DNA from: Bacteroidales bacterium
GTDB lineage: Bacteria > Bacteroidota > Bacteroidia > Bacteroidales > UBA932
Length of the DNA: 64,000 nucleotides
NCBI GenBank assembly: GCA_017961175.1
Contig: JAGCXV010000035.1
Span: 119,423 to 183,422, forward strand
Direction of reading: 5' to 3'
The position numbers were made by a program, and so were the translations under genes. This document shows positions 36,578-45,522 of this stretch, piece after piece. The notes under the pieces were generated by a model. The model searched no databases. It was not told the DNA's origin and was given only the letters and a program-made list of their open reading frames with translations. Position 1 is the stretch's first letter, and every line of letters begins with the position of its first letter.

Positions 36578-38229
36578 AAAGAAGGGCAGTTATATTCCTC
36601 TTCATCTTCGCGATGCTGCTTCCTCTGCTCATTATGAGGGAGTTTACCCCGGCCAACGAGCTGAGGTACCTGAACATCGTGGATGATGCCCTGGCGAACG
36701 GCAACTTCTTCACCTTCTACGACCACGGGCAGGCCTATGCAGACAAGCCGCCTTTGTATTTCTGGGCCGCAATGCTGCTGAAAAAAGTCTTCGGACATCA
36801 TTCTATGTTCCTGCTCAGTTTCCTTCTCAGCCTTGTTCCGGCATTCGTTACAGGCTGGATCATGGACCGCTGGACAGAAAACAAGCTGGACGGAGAGGAG
36901 AGCACGGCAGCCCTTCTGATGCTGCACAGCAGCGTGATGTTCCTGGCCGCCTCCATAGTGCTGAGGATGGATATGCTTATGTGCATGTTCATAGTCCTGG
37001 CCCTGTACACCTTCGGAAAGATGTACGCCAACAAGAAAGGCGCCCGTGAAGCAAAGATGAAGATACAGTCTCACGAAGCGGCGCTTTTCCGCAGAGACCG
37101 CATCCTTCTGCCTGTATATGTGTTCTTTGCCATATTCTCCAAGGGAGCCGTCGGATTCCTGGCCCCTGTAATCTGCATATTGGTTTTCCTTGTCGCCGAC
37201 AAGGATCTGAGAATAGGAAAATACCTGGGCTGGAGATTCTGGCTGATCCTGATTGTTCTTTGCGGCCTCTGGTGGACGGGCGTCTACCTTGAGGGCGGAA
37301 AGCCATACCTCAACAACCTGCTTTTCCACCAGACAGTGGATCGCGGAGTTAACTCATTCCACCACAAGGCCCCGTTCTGGTACTATCTGGCCGGCTACTG
37401 GTGGATTGCGGCCGTATGGAGCCTGCTGTGCGTTGTACTGATAATCAAGGGATGGCGTAACCGCTTCCTGGGAGGCATTAGAGTCAAGCTGATGATCACC
37501 ACAGCACTGACCATCCTTGTAATGCTCTCGCTGGTTAGTTCCAAAATCGCGATATATCTTCTTCCTGCCATTCCTTTCTTCATCTACAGCGGAGCGCTTC
37601 TGCTGCCGTATTTCAAGGATGACAGGCTGATAAAGGGAATCGTTGCCCTCATAGCCTGGCTGTTCATTGTTATCGGAATAGCCGCCATTTTCAAGAAATT
37701 CATCATTCCGGAAAAAATCGCAGACTCGCTGCCTGAACTCTGGGCTCCTTACTGGGTGATCCTGCTTCCGATAGTCCTGGGAGGACTCCTTGCCCTCAAG
37801 GCGTTGAAGGAGAAGCACACACCTCTGGCAATTTCCATCATATCGGCTTCCATCTTCGTGACTATCTTCCTGGGCAGTTTCTCTATGAACCAGATAAACA
37901 GGATGACCGGTGTGAAAGACGGATGCCAGCAGGCCATAAAGATATCTCAGGAAAAAGACAGCCCGCTGCTTTACTACGACTTCAGCGCGGCTCCGAACAT
38001 GGACTATTACTTCAAGCAGGAAGGCTTGTTTATCAGAGAGATTAGCAAAGAGCAGCTCAGCTCGTTTGAAGGAATCCTCTTCTTCAAGGAAAGGAGGCTC
38101 AAAAAAGATTCCACCCTCAGGAGCGTTCTTGAAGGCAAGGATTATGTAAAGCTCGGCGACAATGTCTGCTATGCGGATTTCTCCGTGGAAAAAGACTGGA
38201 ACATAGAAGAAAAAAAGACAGAGCAATGA
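36574..38229 (+). CDS. ArnT-like glycosyltransferase (GT39/PMT superfamily)
   Basis: A 551-residue protein with about 12 transmembrane helices and a soluble C-terminal domain (about 440-551). The first periplasmic loop has PANELRYLNIVDDAL with the conserved acidic residue, then YADKPPLYFW, typical of ArnT and related transferases that move a sugar from polyprenyl phosphate to a lipid or protein acceptor. Overlaps of 4 bases on both sides place it in a coupled unit. The acceptor, possibly lipid A, is not shown by the sequence. Confidence 0.87.
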   Translation: MKRRAVIFLFIFAMLLPLLIMREFTPANELRYLNIVDDALANGNFFTFYDHGQAYADKPPLYFWAAMLLKKVFGHHSMFLLSFLLSLVPAFVTGWIMDRWTENKLDGEESTAALLMLHSSVMFLAASIVLRMDMLMCMFIVLALYTFGKMYANKKGAREAKMKIQSHEAALFRRDRILLPVYVFFAIFSKGAVGFLAPVICILVFLVADKDLRIGKYLGWRFWLILIVLCGLWWTGVYLEGGKPYLNNLLFHQTVDRGVNSFHHKAPFWYYLAGYWWIAAVWSLLCVVLIIKGWRNRFLGGIRVKLMITTALTILVMLSLVSSKIAIYLLPAIPFFIYSGALLLPYFKDDRLIKGIVALIAWLFIVIGIAAIFKKFIIPEKIADSLPELWAPYWVILLPIVLGGLLALKALKEKHTPLAISIISASIFVTIFLGSFSMNQINRMTGVKDGCQQAIKISQEKDSPLLYYDFSAAPNMDYYFKQEGLFIREISKEQLSSFEGILFFKERRLKKDSTLRSVLEGKDYVKLGDNVCYADFSVEKDWNIEEKKTEQ

Positions 38230-39203
38230 ATATATTATTGACAGGAGCAGCGGGCTTCATAGGCTCGCACACGGCAGTTGAACTTCTCAGAAGAGGCCAT
38301 AACGTTGTTGGAGTGGACAACATGAACTCCTACTACGACCCTAGCCTGAAAAAGGCCAGGCTCTCATGGGTAAGAAAATGCGCCAGAACCGCAAAGGGCA
38401 AGTTCTCATTCTCCGAGAAAGACATCGCTGACCTCAGCGCTATGGAAAAAATCTTCAAGGCTCACAAATTCGACAAGGTATGCAACCTGGCGGCCCAGGC
38501 CGGAGTAAGGTATTCCTTCGAGAATCCTGAGAGCTACATCCGCTGCAACATCATCGGATTCTTCAACATCCTGGAACTCTGCTGCAAGTACAAAGTAAAG
38601 CATCTTGTATATGCAAGTTCTTCAAGCGTTTACGGCAACAACTCCAAGGTTCCGTTTGAAGAGGAAGACCGCACTGACGATCCTCAGAGCCTCTATGCCG
38701 CCACCAAGAAATCCAACGAGCTGATGGCCCACGTCTATACTCACCAGAGAAACCTTCCGGCAACCGGCCTGAGGTTCTTCACGGTTTACGGCCCTTGGGG
38801 AAGGCCGGATATGGCTCCATTCAAGTTCATGAAGAAAATCCTCAGCGATGAGCCTATAGATGTCTATAACAAAGGCAACCTGAGCCGAGACTTCAGCTAC
38901 ATAGACGACATTGTAAAAGGAATAGTTTCCGTCATCGAGGGTCCAAACAAGTCCAAGCGCCCTGTCTACAACATCGGAAACAGCCGTCCAGTAGGCCTTA
39001 TGGACTTCATTTCCACCATAGAGAGAACTACCGGCAAAAAGGCGAAAAAGGTGATGAAAGGAATGCAACGAGGCGATGTTTACACTACATTTGCATCCAC
39101 TTTGGCCCTGGAAGAAGACTATGCCTTCCGTCCCGACACTCCTCTTGAAAAGGGCATCGCCGAGTTCTATAACTGGTACAAAGCGTTTTACAAGATTAGT
39201 TAA
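38226..39203 (+). CDS. NAD-dependent nucleotide-sugar epimerase, UDP-glucuronate 4-epimerase-like
   Basis: A 325-residue short-chain dehydrogenase of the extended type: GAAGFIGSHTAVELL Rossmann motif at 7-21, catalytic Ser in ASSSSVYG and the Tyr/Lys pair in YAATKKS. VDNMNSYYDPSLKKARL and the product-side GRPDMAPFKF are typical of UDP-glucuronate 4-epimerases. It may supply the donor sugar for the adjacent transferases. Its start overlaps the ArnT-like stop by 4 bases. Confidence 0.87.
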   Translation: MNILLTGAAGFIGSHTAVELLRRGHNVVGVDNMNSYYDPSLKKARLSWVRKCARTAKGKFSFSEKDIADLSAMEKIFKAHKFDKVCNLAAQAGVRYSFENPESYIRCNIIGFFNILELCCKYKVKHLVYASSSSVYGNNSKVPFEEEDRTDDPQSLYAATKKSNELMAHVYTHQRNLPATGLRFFTVYGPWGRPDMAPFKFMKKILSDEPIDVYNKGNLSRDFSYIDDIVKGIVSVIEGPNKSKRPVYNIGNSRPVGLMDFISTIERTTGKKAKKVMKGMQRGDVYTTFASTLALEEDYAFRPDTPLEKGIAEFYNWYKAFYKIS

Positions 39204-39216
39204 AGTCCTTAATAAA

Positions 39217-40323
39217 ATGGAAAAAGAGACATTTGCACAGATGGAGATAAGCACCAAGGCTGCTCTCCATAACTTCAAGTATTTCAGGAGCTACCTGAAG
39301 AAAGAAACCAAGCTTCTGATTCTCATCAAGGCCAATTCCTACGGCCACGGAGCCGTTGACTTTGCACGTCTGATGGAAAAGGCCGGGGCAGATTATTTTG
39401 CAGTTGCCCATCCGATAGAAGGCATTGAACTCCGCGAAGGAGGAATCAACACCCCTATCATTGTTCTTACCACCGGAACGGACTACTACAAGGAAATCAT
39501 AGAAAACGGCCTGGAGCCGGGCATTCCTAACCTATACTCCCTGAAGAAGTTCGACGCTATGGTCAAGAAACTGGGCGTAGACACCTATCCTGTGCACATC
39601 AAACTCGATACCGGAATGCACCGCCTTGGCTTTATGGAAAAAGAGCTTCCGGAACTCATTAAATTCCTAAAGTCCCACAAGGAGATTAAGGTCCAGAGTA
39701 TCTACTCCCACCTTGCCGCTTCAGACGAGAAGAAGTGGGACAAGTTCACCCTCGGCCAGATTGCCCTCTATGACAAGATGGCTCCACAGATTGACGAGGC
39801 GGTCGGATACCATCCTATCCACCACATCCTCAACTCTGCAGGAATCGAGCGTTTCTCCCAGTTCCAGAAGGATATGGTTAGGCTCGGCATCGGCATCTAC
39901 GGCGTAAGCGCTGTAAACCAGAAGAATGTAATGCCTGTTGCAAGCCTGAAGTGCCGCATCCTCCAGATTAAGGAGCTCACCCCGGAAGACGGAACTGTAG
40001 GCTACGGCCGCCACGGCAAGATCAACAGAAAATCAAAGATCGCAACCCTTCCTCTGGGCTATGCAGACGGCATCAACCGCCACCTCGGCAGAGGAGCAAC
40101 CAAGTTCTGCGTTAACGGAAAGCTGGTTCCAACCATCGGCAACATCTGCATGGATATGTGCATGATAGATGTTACAAATGTCAAGGATGTAAAGGTCGGA
40201 GACATCGTAACCGTATTCGGAGACAAGCCTACCGCCATCGACCAGGCCAAGGTTCTGGACACCATCCCATACGAAGTCTATACCTCCATTGCCAGAAGAG
40301 TCAAGAGGGTAGTTGTAAAATAA
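39217..40323 (+). CDS. alr: alanine racemase (standalone)
   Basis: Makes D-alanine for peptidoglycan. The 368-residue PLP enzyme has the cofactor Lys38 in LIKANSYGHG and the C-terminal catalytic Tyr region GYGRHGKINRKSKIATLPLGYADG. A frame extending back into the epimerase gene is not the real start; ATG at 39217 fits. In many Bacteroidota Alr is fused to MurF, but here it is a single enzyme. It is the last gene of the unit and is followed by a strong terminator. Confidence 0.93.
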   Translation: MEKETFAQMEISTKAALHNFKYFRSYLKKETKLLILIKANSYGHGAVDFARLMEKAGADYFAVAHPIEGIELREGGINTPIIVLTTGTDYYKEIIENGLEPGIPNLYSLKKFDAMVKKLGVDTYPVHIKLDTGMHRLGFMEKELPELIKFLKSHKEIKVQSIYSHLAASDEKKWDKFTLGQIALYDKMAPQIDEAVGYHPIHHILNSAGIERFSQFQKDMVRLGIGIYGVSAVNQKNVMPVASLKCRILQIKELTPEDGTVGYGRHGKINRKSKIATLPLGYADGINRHLGRGATKFCVNGKLVPTIGNICMDMCMIDVTNVKDVKVGDIVTVFGDKPTAIDQAKVLDTIPYEVYTSIARRVKRVVVK

Positions 40324-40355
40324 TCGCGATTATATATCACGACTTTATCAAACTG

Positions 40356-40388
40356 AACTCTCCGGAAAAACTTCCGGAGAGTTTTTTT
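40356..40388 (+). terminator. rho-independent terminator closing the GT2-alr unit
   Basis: AACTCTCCGGAA (40356-40367) pairs perfectly with TTCCGGAGAGTT (40372-40383) around a 4-base loop, followed by T's to 40388. It lies about 32 bases after the alr stop. Confidence 0.9.
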
Positions 40389-40492
40389 GTTTAACCCTTT
40401 GTAAAGTGCTGTTTTTTTTTATTTTGCATCCATAGGGCAGGTAGTGATATCTTGCCAGGAACCGTAATTTTAACTATATTGCATCAGACATT

Positions 40493-41347
40493 ATGAAACG
40501 GTTTTTTATTATTCTGACATTGATCCTTGCAGCAACACCTGTGCTGGCACAGGATTACATAGCTGTGGAGGAACTCATGAATGGAGACTCCAGAACACTC
40601 TACGAGATTCTCGGTGTCAAGAAAAAGAGCGACGGCAGCAACTTGAAGTCGAAATACAAGAGATATCTCAAAAAACACCACCCGTCAAAAGCGGAGGCTG
40701 ACCCTGCCAGCCTTAAGGAACTGGCTAAAGTATCTCTGGCATATCATGTCCTACACAATCCATCGCTGAGAGAAATCTATGACAATCAGGGTCTTGATGG
40801 CCTTAATGAGAAAATCAGGGTTCCAAATCTGCTGCCTCCATTGTACGATGGAGACGATTTCTTCTATCGCTATAAATTACGTAATGCCTGCAACAAGAAT
40901 GCAAACAGGAATATTCCTCTTGCTGAAAAGAAAGCCAGGCACTCTGGAATGGCCGTATTAAGCTATATACTGGGAACAGACAATTCCGTCAGCGACATTA
41001 AGGTGGAAGAATCATCCGGATATCCGGTCCTCGATACAATTGCGGTCAATTCTCTTATAGCTGTTGCAAATAAGAATGCAAAGCACATAACCCCTGCATA
41101 CAGCCTTGTAAGCGGAAACCCGTCCGAATCCAGACAGCTGATTTATGTTTCACTGTTCCGCTATGGACCAAGAGATATCCGTTATTCCAGAGGTGCGGGA
41201 CAACGGGACTATGGAAGATACCCTTTGGGTTACAGGAACGATGACATGAATTCTGTCAAATTCGGAAATAAGTATACTATCCCATACGGCCAATATGGTT
41301 CTTGGGGGCTGTACAGTCCTGTTTACAATGGTTATTCCGGGAAATAG
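40493..41347 (+). CDS. exported J-domain-like protein (HPS variant) with TonB-C-like domain
   Basis: A 284-residue protein with a clear signal peptide (about 1-19). Residues 35-104 align well with a DnaJ J-domain: LYEILGV, then SKYKRYLKKHHPS, LAYHVLHNP and REIYDNQG. The HPD tripeptide needed to stimulate DnaK reads HPS (63-65). Residues about 150-225 resemble the TonB C-terminal fold (MAVLSYILGTDNSVSDIKVEESSGYPVLD). The C terminus is Tyr/Gly/Arg-rich. Export and loss of the Asp both argue against a DnaK partner. It is convergent with holA, 7 bases apart. Function unknown. Confidence 0.75.
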   Translation: MKRFFIILTLILAATPVLAQDYIAVEELMNGDSRTLYEILGVKKKSDGSNLKSKYKRYLKKHHPSKAEADPASLKELAKVSLAYHVLHNPSLREIYDNQGLDGLNEKIRVPNLLPPLYDGDDFFYRYKLRNACNKNANRNIPLAEKKARHSGMAVLSYILGTDNSVSDIKVEESSGYPVLDTIAVNSLIAVANKNAKHITPAYSLVSGNPSESRQLIYVSLFRYGPRDIRYSRGAGQRDYGRYPLGYRNDDMNSVKFGNKYTIPYGQYGSWGLYSPVYNGYSGK

Positions 41348-41354
41348 CCGGTAT

Positions 41355-42398
41355 CTAGATTACAAATAGTTTTGAAAGGAGGGCGTTAAGAAGGGCGCCG
41401 TCCGTGGCGTTGCCGCCATAATTGCTCTTGGATTTGAGATCGGTATCCTTGATGAAGGAGATTATCCCCATTGTTTTCTGAAGCGGGAAGTTCCTGGCCG
41501 CGGTCTGGTATTCCCTTACCCTCTGGGTTCCGAAGACACCGGCTCTCTGGCAGGCCTGGAAGAAATCCTTCTCTCCCCTTGTCAGTTCCGCCTCAACCGT
41601 AAGAAGCTGGTTGAAATAGAAGAACATGGCTCCGAGAGTGGCCTGGATCGGATATTTCTTGGGATTGGAAGCAAATACCTCGGCGATTGAGAAAGCACGC
41701 ATCATGTTCCTCTCGCTGATTGCCTTGCAAAGCTCGAACGGGTTGTAGTCTCTGGAAACGCCGATGTTCACCTCAACATCCTTGACCTTGATGGTTGTGC
41801 CGTCAGTGCCCTTGAAGAGCTTGTCTATCTCAAGGACAATTTTCCTCAGCGACGAACCTGCACTCTGGGCAAGAAGCTGGGCAGCGTCAGGCTCGATGGA
41901 ATAGCCCTTTTCCTTCACATAATCTGTAATCCACTGCGGAACCTTCCACTCGTCCAGAGGGTAGGATTCCAGAACCTCCGCCTTATCCTTGAGGCTTTTG
42001 TAGAATCCGGTGCGCTTGTCCAGATTCTTGCCCGTAAAACTCAGTACGAGAATGGTGTCAGGGGCCGGAACTTTCAGATAATACTCAAAAGGCTGTAGGC
42101 TGGAAAGCTGCTGCGCCTCCTTGACGATAATCAGCTGATAAGGACTGGCTACAGGATACCTTCGGCACAGGCAGACAATCTGCCCGGCATCGGTCTCGTT
42201 GCCATAGACAATGCTAAGGTTGAAGTCTTTCTGGCTATCGTCCAGAACAGTGGAATTGAGAGCATCTATGATCACATCAGAGTAGTAAGGCTCCTCACCC
42301 GCAAGGACATACATGCGCGCAAACTTGCGGTTACGGATATTCTCCATAATCTGCCTGAACTTGATAACGCTCCCTTCCTTGTCAACTTTCTGTGCCAT
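41355..42398 (-). CDS. holA: DNA polymerase III subunit delta
   Basis: Clamp-loader subunit that opens the beta sliding clamp. The 347-residue protein shows the HolA layout: N-terminal AAA+-like domain without a functional Walker A (MYVLAGEEPYYSDVIID), a lid domain (AGSSLRKIVLEIDKL) and the C-terminal collar domain. Length is normal. It is divergent from the HsdR_N/CCA fusion, a neighbourhood in which Bacteroidota often carry an HsdR_N-domain gene. Confidence 0.88.
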   Translation of the reverse strand: MAQKVDKEGSVIKFRQIMENIRNRKFARMYVLAGEEPYYSDVIIDALNSTVLDDSQKDFNLSIVYGNETDAGQIVCLCRRYPVASPYQLIIVKEAQQLSSLQPFEYYLKVPAPDTILVLSFTGKNLDKRTGFYKSLKDKAEVLESYPLDEWKVPQWITDYVKEKGYSIEPDAAQLLAQSAGSSLRKIVLEIDKLFKGTDGTTIKVKDVEVNIGVSRDYNPFELCKAISERNMMRAFSIAEVFASNPKKYPIQATLGAMFFYFNQLLTVEAELTRGEKDFFQACQRAGVFGTQRVREYQTAARNFPLQKTMGIISFIKDTDLKSKSNYGGNATDGALLNALLSKLFVI

Positions 42399-42473
42399 AC
42401 CTCAAAAATAACCGCTTTTACGAAATAATCCAAAAAGTATTGGGGCAGATTCGTTATATTTGTATGTTGAGAC

Positions 42474-44300
42474 ATGGAAGAAGTTTTTGACCCGCTGAGG
42501 AAGAAATACGTGGCCCTTACACCCGAGGAGAATGTCCGCCAGCAGTTTATCCGCTACCTGAACGAGAAGCGCCTCTGGCCGCTGCATATGATGGCCAGCG
42601 AGACGGAGATCTCCATCGGCGATGTAAAGCTGCGCTGCGATATTGTTTGCTACGGGAAAGACCTTTCTCCGAAGATGATTGTAGAATGCAAGAGGCCAAC
42701 GGTGAAGATTTCTTCCAGGACATTTGAGCAGATATGGCATTATGCGCTGATACTCAAGGTAGAATACATAGTGGCAACTAACGGGAAGGAAACCTTTGCC
42801 TGCCGGTATGACCAGGAGAAAAAACAGTATGTGTTCATCGGCGACATACCAGCCTACACCGAAGAAAAGAAAGAACAGACAATGACAGGAGGAAACGACA
42901 TATTCCTTAAAGACAAGATATTCCAGATAATTTCCGAGACTGCGGCGGAGCACGGAGTAAGGGCTTTTGTCATAGGAGGCTTTGTAAGGGACTGCTTCCT
43001 TCAGAGGCCGCGCAACGACATAGACGTGGTGGTGGAAGGCAGCGGAATAGAGATAGCCAATGCCGTGGGAGAGAAAATCCACAGCAAGGTGTCCGTCTTC
43101 AAGAATTTCGGTACGGCAATGTTCCATTGGAAGGGTATCGAGATAGAGTTTGTGGGAGCAAGGAAAGAATCCTACAACCGCAACTCCCGCAAGCCTATCG
43201 TTGAAAACGGCACTCTGGAAGATGACCAGAAGCGGCGCGACTTTACGGTCAACGCCCTGGCTTTCAGCCTGCAGAAGGAGGACTACGGAAATCTGGTAGA
43301 CCCGTTCGGCGGAGTGGCAGACCTTCAGAAAGGCCTGCTGAGAACCCCGCTGGATCCGGACATCACCTACTCGGACGATCCTCTGAGGATGATACGTGCC
43401 ATAAGGTTTGCAACCCAGCTCAACTTCACCATAGTTCCGGAATCCCTTGAGAGCATTAAAAGGAACAAGGGCAGGCTGGAGATACTCAGCCGGGAGAGAA
43501 TCGCCGAGGAAATGAACAAGATCCTTCTCTGCGACAAGCCTTCCGTCGGCCTGAACCTCCTGCAGCAGACGGGCCTTCTGGAGGAATTCCTGCCTCAGCT
43601 ATCCGCCCTGCAGGGAGTGGAGACGATGGAAGGAAGGGGCCACAAGGAAAACTTTGCGCACACTCTACAGGTGCTGGACAATGTCGCGGAGCAATCAGAT
43701 AACCTCTGGCTCAGATGGGCTGCACTTCTCCACGATATCGGAAAGCCTGCTACCAAACGGTACGAGAGCGGAGCCGGATGGACATTCCACGGCCACGAAG
43801 TTGTGGGAGCCAAGATGGTTCCGGGCATTTTCAAGCAGATGAAGATGCCTCTGAACGAGAAGATGAAATATGTGCAGAAACTTGTGGCACTGCATTTGCG
43901 ACCAATTGCCCTTGTTGAGGAAACGGTAACGGATTCAGCGGTAAGGAGGCTTCTGTTTGACGCCGGAGACGACATCGATGACCTGATGATTCTCTGCAAC
44001 GCGGACATAACTTCCAAGAACGAGGCAAAGGTCCGCCGCCTGAAATCCAATTTCCAGTTAGTAAGGCAGAAACTGGTGGAAGTTGAAGAAAAGGATGCCA
44101 TCCGCAACTTCAAGAACCCGATTACCGGAGAACTGGTGATGGAGTATTACGGCATAGAGCCTTGCAACCTGATCGGCCAGATAAAGGAATATGTGAAGGA
44201 AGCCATACTGGACGGGAAGATAGAGAACAACTTCGACCAGGCCTTTGAACTGATGAAACAGAAGGGCGCAGAACTTGGCCTGACACACAAAATGCAGTAG
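42474..44300 (+). CDS. fusion: HsdR N-terminal (PD-(D/E)xK-like) domain + CCA tRNA nucleotidyltransferase with HD domain
   Basis: A 608-residue protein with two parts. Residues 1-130 match the type I restriction HsdR N-terminal domain, with nuclease-like residues Asp56 and Glu71-x-Lys73 (VECKRP). Residues 140-608 are a class II CCA-adding enzyme: GGFVRD at 168-173, metal-binding Asp182 and Asp184 (NDIDVVV), RRDFTVNALA, and an HD phosphohydrolase domain (His420, Asp421 in LLHDIGKP). At the junction, ATGA at 42882-42885 looks like a start/stop overlap shifted into frame, so this may be two genes in relatives. The enzyme repairs tRNA 3' ends; the role of the first domain is unknown. Confidence 0.85.
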   Translation: MEEVFDPLRKKYVALTPEENVRQQFIRYLNEKRLWPLHMMASETEISIGDVKLRCDIVCYGKDLSPKMIVECKRPTVKISSRTFEQIWHYALILKVEYIVATNGKETFACRYDQEKKQYVFIGDIPAYTEEKKEQTMTGGNDIFLKDKIFQIISETAAEHGVRAFVIGGFVRDCFLQRPRNDIDVVVEGSGIEIANAVGEKIHSKVSVFKNFGTAMFHWKGIEIEFVGARKESYNRNSRKPIVENGTLEDDQKRRDFTVNALAFSLQKEDYGNLVDPFGGVADLQKGLLRTPLDPDITYSDDPLRMIRAIRFATQLNFTIVPESLESIKRNKGRLEILSRERIAEEMNKILLCDKPSVGLNLLQQTGLLEEFLPQLSALQGVETMEGRGHKENFAHTLQVLDNVAEQSDNLWLRWAALLHDIGKPATKRYESGAGWTFHGHEVVGAKMVPGIFKQMKMPLNEKMKYVQKLVALHLRPIALVEETVTDSAVRRLLFDAGDDIDDLMILCNADITSKNEAKVRRLKSNFQLVRQKLVEVEEKDAIRNFKNPITGELVMEYYGIEPCNLIGQIKEYVKEAILDGKIENNFDQAFELMKQKGAELGLTHKMQ

Positions 44301-44320
44301 AAACATAAAAACAAATCGAT

Positions 44321-44902
44321 ATGAAAAAGATCATTTTAGTCCTTGCAGCAGCCATCTTCACATTCTCGTCAGCGATGGCTCAGGACACTACTTCCACCCA
44401 AGCCCAGAAACCTCAGCAGGAACATCGCCAGCAACCTAAGAGACTGACGCCGCAGGAAAGGGCACAGATGCAGGCAGACCGCCTCAAGGATAGTCTTCAG
44501 CTTACGGACGAGCAGTACAAGAAAGTTTACAAGGCTATTCTCAACAGGGAGAAGGAAGTTGAAAACATGATGCCGCAGGGAAGAGGCGGTATGAGGGGAG
44601 GAATGAGACCTGGCGGTATGGGTGGCGGAATGAGAGGCGGTGCGCCACAGGTATCGAGAGTTAATACCGAGATGAACAGCGTACAGGAACAGATGAAGGC
44701 TTCAAGGGAAAGATGCGACAAGAAAATCAAGAAAAGCCTGACAGAAGAACAGTATGCCAAGTATCAGGTGATTGAGGCCCAGAGGCTGAAACAGCAGCAG
44801 GAAATGATGCAGAGAATGAGAAACAGAAACCGTCAGGGCGGGCAAAGACCTGGCGGACAGCGTCCTCCTCAGGGCCAGCGTCCTCAGCAGACTAGCAATT
44901 AA
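44321..44902 (+). CDS. Spy/DUF4890-like periplasmic protein
   Basis: A 193-residue exported protein (signal peptide to about residue 20). It has helical segments carrying LxxEQ-type repeats (LKDSLQLTDEQYKKVYKAI and KSLTEEQYAKYQVIEAQRL) like the Spy/LTXXQ stress chaperones. A Gly/Met/Arg-rich insert splits them and a Gln/Pro/Gly/Arg-rich tail ends the protein. The Met-rich insert (GGMRGGMRPGGMGGGM) could bind metal such as copper, which would fit the copA gene further on, but that is speculative. Confidence 0.72.
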   Translation: MKKIILVLAAAIFTFSSAMAQDTTSTQAQKPQQEHRQQPKRLTPQERAQMQADRLKDSLQLTDEQYKKVYKAILNREKEVENMMPQGRGGMRGGMRPGGMGGGMRGGAPQVSRVNTEMNSVQEQMKASRERCDKKIKKSLTEEQYAKYQVIEAQRLKQQQEMMQRMRNRNRQGGQRPGGQRPPQGQRPQQTSN

Positions 44903-44917
44903 AAGCCTTAAGAATCA

Positions 44918-45475
44918 ATGAAATTCATTGTAAAAGCAATCGTTATGGCTGCGGCAGTTTTTTGCTGCAGCCTTAACGCTTTTTCCCAAGACAAGAAAGC
45001 AGAAAGAATTGTGCATTACACGGGAACTTTCCCAAAGAGCACTTCATACATCGTGATCTCCAAGAAGGAGTTCAAACTCTGCGTGTACGCAAAGGTCAAG
45101 GGAGAGAAAACCCTCATCGCCGAGTATCCTGTCTGCGTTGGAAAGAACCCTGGCAACAAACAGAAAAAAGGCGATATGAGAACTCCCGAATCTCCTGAGG
45201 GAAAACCGTTCAAGATTTCCCAGATACAGCCTTCCGGCTACTGGAAGCATGACTTCGGAGACGGAAGAGGCAGCATCCTTTCCTACGGCAAGTGGTTTCT
45301 CAGGCTCAATACCTACAAATGGAGCGGCATCGGAATACACGGCAGCACCAACAACGAGGACAGCGTGCCCGGAAGAGGCAGCGAGGGATGTATCCGCCTC
45401 CGCGATGAAGACATCATCCACCTGAAGGAAAACTATGCCTGGGTGGGAATGCCGGTAACTATCCTTCCCGATTGA
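44918..45475 (+). CDS. L,D-transpeptidase (YkuD family)
   Basis: A 185-residue exported protein (signal peptide to about residue 23) with the YkuD catalytic motif: His141 in GIHGST and Cys158 in GSEGCIRLRDED. Such enzymes form 3-3 peptidoglycan cross-links or attach proteins to peptidoglycan, and are typically inhibited by copper. The gene is 15 bases after the Spy-like gene and 47 before the Fe-S reductase gene. Confidence 0.9.
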   Translation: MKFIVKAIVMAAAVFCCSLNAFSQDKKAERIVHYTGTFPKSTSYIVISKKEFKLCVYAKVKGEKTLIAEYPVCVGKNPGNKQKKGDMRTPESPEGKPFKISQIQPSGYWKHDFGDGRGSILSYGKWFLRLNTYKWSGIGIHGSTNNEDSVPGRGSEGCIRLRDEDIIHLKENYAWVGMPVTILPD

Positions 45476-45522
45476 TTTTTTTGCTAAATTGCATCAGATA
45501 AGCACCAATTTCAAAATCCACC

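Noticed and set aside
42474-42880. Type I restriction-modification system
   Set aside because: Only the HsdR N-terminal domain is present. No helicase, HsdM or HsdS is nearby, and the domain is fused to a tRNA enzyme.
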